Made by a program: the position numbers and the translations under genes. This document shows, piece after piece, positions 63,329-64,000 of a stretch of DNA of 64,000 nucleotides (within the stretch, counting starts at the first letter, position 1; every line of letters begins with the position of its first letter). This DNA is from G963665495 sp963667575. GTDB lineage: Bacteria > Desulfobacterota > Desulfovibrionia > Desulfovibrionales > Desulfovibrionaceae. The stretch spans positions 62,001 to 126,000 of the forward strand of contig CAXXHY010000001.1 of the NCBI GenBank assembly GCA_963667575.2. Direction: 5' to 3'. A model generated the notes under the pieces. The model was not told where the DNA came from and ran no database searches. It saw nothing but the letters and a program-made list of their open reading frames with translations.

Positions 63329-64000
63329 ATGGAATTCGAACACGGCATAGCTCTCCCACTGGCGGGCATTCCTGTTGTCTCGCCTGAAAATTTTTCTGCG
63401 CATGTGGTCCAGGAAGTGGCCCAAGGCTGGCGTCTGGTGGCCCTTTTCGCTGCCGGACCTGCCGACGATGCGCGCTTGTACGCGGTCATCGCCAAGGACG
63501 GCAAACGCTGCCTTTCCATCCTGAGCACCGCCCCCGGCAAGGAATACCCGTCCCTGACGCCCGTTTGTCCGCAGGCCCACTGGTTCGAACGGGAGATCTA
63601 CGAATCTTCGGGCATCGTCCCCGTGGGGCATCCCTGGCTCAAGCCCATCCGCTTTGTGCAGCGGCCCGACGGCCAGCGTCCGGATCCGGGAGTCACCTCC
63701 TACTATACGGTCCGGGGTGAAGACATCCACGAAGTGGCTGTGGGGCCCGTACATGCGGGCATCATCGAACCCGGACATTTTCGCTTTCAATGTGCGGGCG
63801 AACAGGTGCTTTCCTTGGAAATTTCCCTGGGTTACCAGCACCGGGGCGTGGAACAGGCGCTGCAGGGCGGACCCAACGCCCGTACGCTGCATCTGCTCGA
63901 AACACTGGCCGGGGATACGACCATCGGCCATACCTGGGCCGGATGCGGTCTCATGGAAATGATGGCCGGAATCACGGTATCCCGCCGGACCCAGGCATTG
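63329..64000 (+). CDS. hyfG: HyfG/NuoCD-like large subunit lacking the first Ni-ligand motif (3' partial)
   Basis: First 224 residues of a fused NuoC-NuoD-like protein, related to the large subunit of group 4 [NiFe] hydrogenases. The NuoC-like part includes 'HWFEREIYESSGIVPVGHPWLKP'; the NuoD-like part has 'VGPVHAGIIEPGHFRF' and 'LGYQHRGVEQAL'. Where active hydrogenases have the L1 motif RxCGxC, this protein reads 'ETLAGDTTIGHTWAG': Ala194 and Thr197 replace the two nickel-binding cysteines, with flanking His, Ala and Glu preserved. It therefore resembles 'energy-converting hydrogenase related' (Ehr) complexes. The frame is open to the window end. Confidence 0.85.
   Translation, partial: MEFEHGIALPLAGIPVVSPENFSAHVVQEVAQGWRLVALFAAGPADDARLYAVIAKDGKRCLSILSTAPGKEYPSLTPVCPQAHWFEREIYESSGIVPVGHPWLKPIRFVQRPDGQRPDPGVTSYYTVRGEDIHEVAVGPVHAGIIEPGHFRFQCAGEQVLSLEISLGYQHRGVEQALQGGPNARTLHLLETLAGDTTIGHTWAGCGLMEMMAGITVSRRTQAL

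Noticed and set aside
1..64000. CRISPR arrays, tRNA or rRNA genes, insertion sequences
   Set aside because: I found no regularly spaced repeats, no cloverleaf-type sequence, no rRNA signature and no transposase or terminal inverted repeats.

Overview
The window looks like a chromosomal segment of a sulfate-reducing deltaproteobacterium of the Desulfovibrionales (Desulfomicrobium- or Desulfovibrio-like). The strongest evidence is a complete dsrMKJOP operon (25808-30825, minus strand). Supporting evidence is the unusual density of multi-sensor hybrid histidine kinases and HD-GYP proteins, the short two-part RdgC, FlaG under sigma-28-like promoters, a complete minCDE operon and a Hyf/complex-I-like membrane complex. 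I recognised no rRNA, tRNA, CRISPR array, insertion sequence or prophage. The genus is an inference.

Layout. 1-2.5 kb: 3' end of a glycosyltransferase, a terminator, an AT-rich gap, then rdgC and its companion. 2.6-9.7 kb: the two permeases of a peptide/nickel-type ABC transporter, separated by a hybrid kinase, then a CgeB-like glycosyltransferase and recN. 9.8-12.2 kb: three small-protein families (LppP/LprE-like, DUF533/TerB-like, GYF-AIM24). 12.3-18.6 kb: an XRE regulator, a PocR-domain kinase, a Ser/Thr kinase and an OmpA-domain coiled-coil protein. 19.1-20.3 kb: flaG and two tiny genes, each behind its own sigma-28-like promoter. 20.4-25.7 kb: a BarA-type kinase, an MFS transporter and a LOG-family protein. 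25.8-31.4 kb: dsrMKJOP preceded by an RsbRD-type regulator. 31.6-38.6 kb: a solitary substrate-binding protein with a coupled 30-residue ORF, a GAF/HD-GYP protein, thioredoxin 2, an EAL-CBS-GGDEF protein, an amphi-Trp protein and a C_GCAxxG_C_C protein. 38.7-44.5 kb: a radical SAM gene and a PHP-glycosyltransferase fusion, divergent from a phytase-like esterase with a pho-box-like site between them. 44.7-50.7 kb: an HD-GYP response regulator followed by a 1.67-kaa hybrid kinase. 50.9-57.9 kb: a tiny membrane ORF, a frameshifted trehalose-6-phosphate synthase, a membrane protein, minCDE and a TMTC-like TPR glycosyltransferase. 58.3-64 kb: a Hyf/Ehr-like operon (B, C, E, F and partial G) with about eleven single-base indels.

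How it fits together. The dsr genes move electrons between the membrane/periplasm and DsrC in sulfite reduction. The Hyf-like complex is probably a second ion-translocating module, but its large subunit lacks the first pair of Ni-binding cysteines, so it is probably not a hydrogenase. The PHP-glycosyltransferase, radical SAM and esterase genes look like a phosphate-starvation set, perhaps for membrane lipid remodelling. The rest is mostly sensing, c-di-GMP turnover, DNA repair and cell division. Most attractive for follow-up: the Ni-ligand-less Hyf-like complex, the putative phosphate-regulated PHP-GT4/radical SAM pair with an attenuator-like leader, the sigma-28 trio of tiny genes, and the 30-residue ORF coupled to a lone binding protein.
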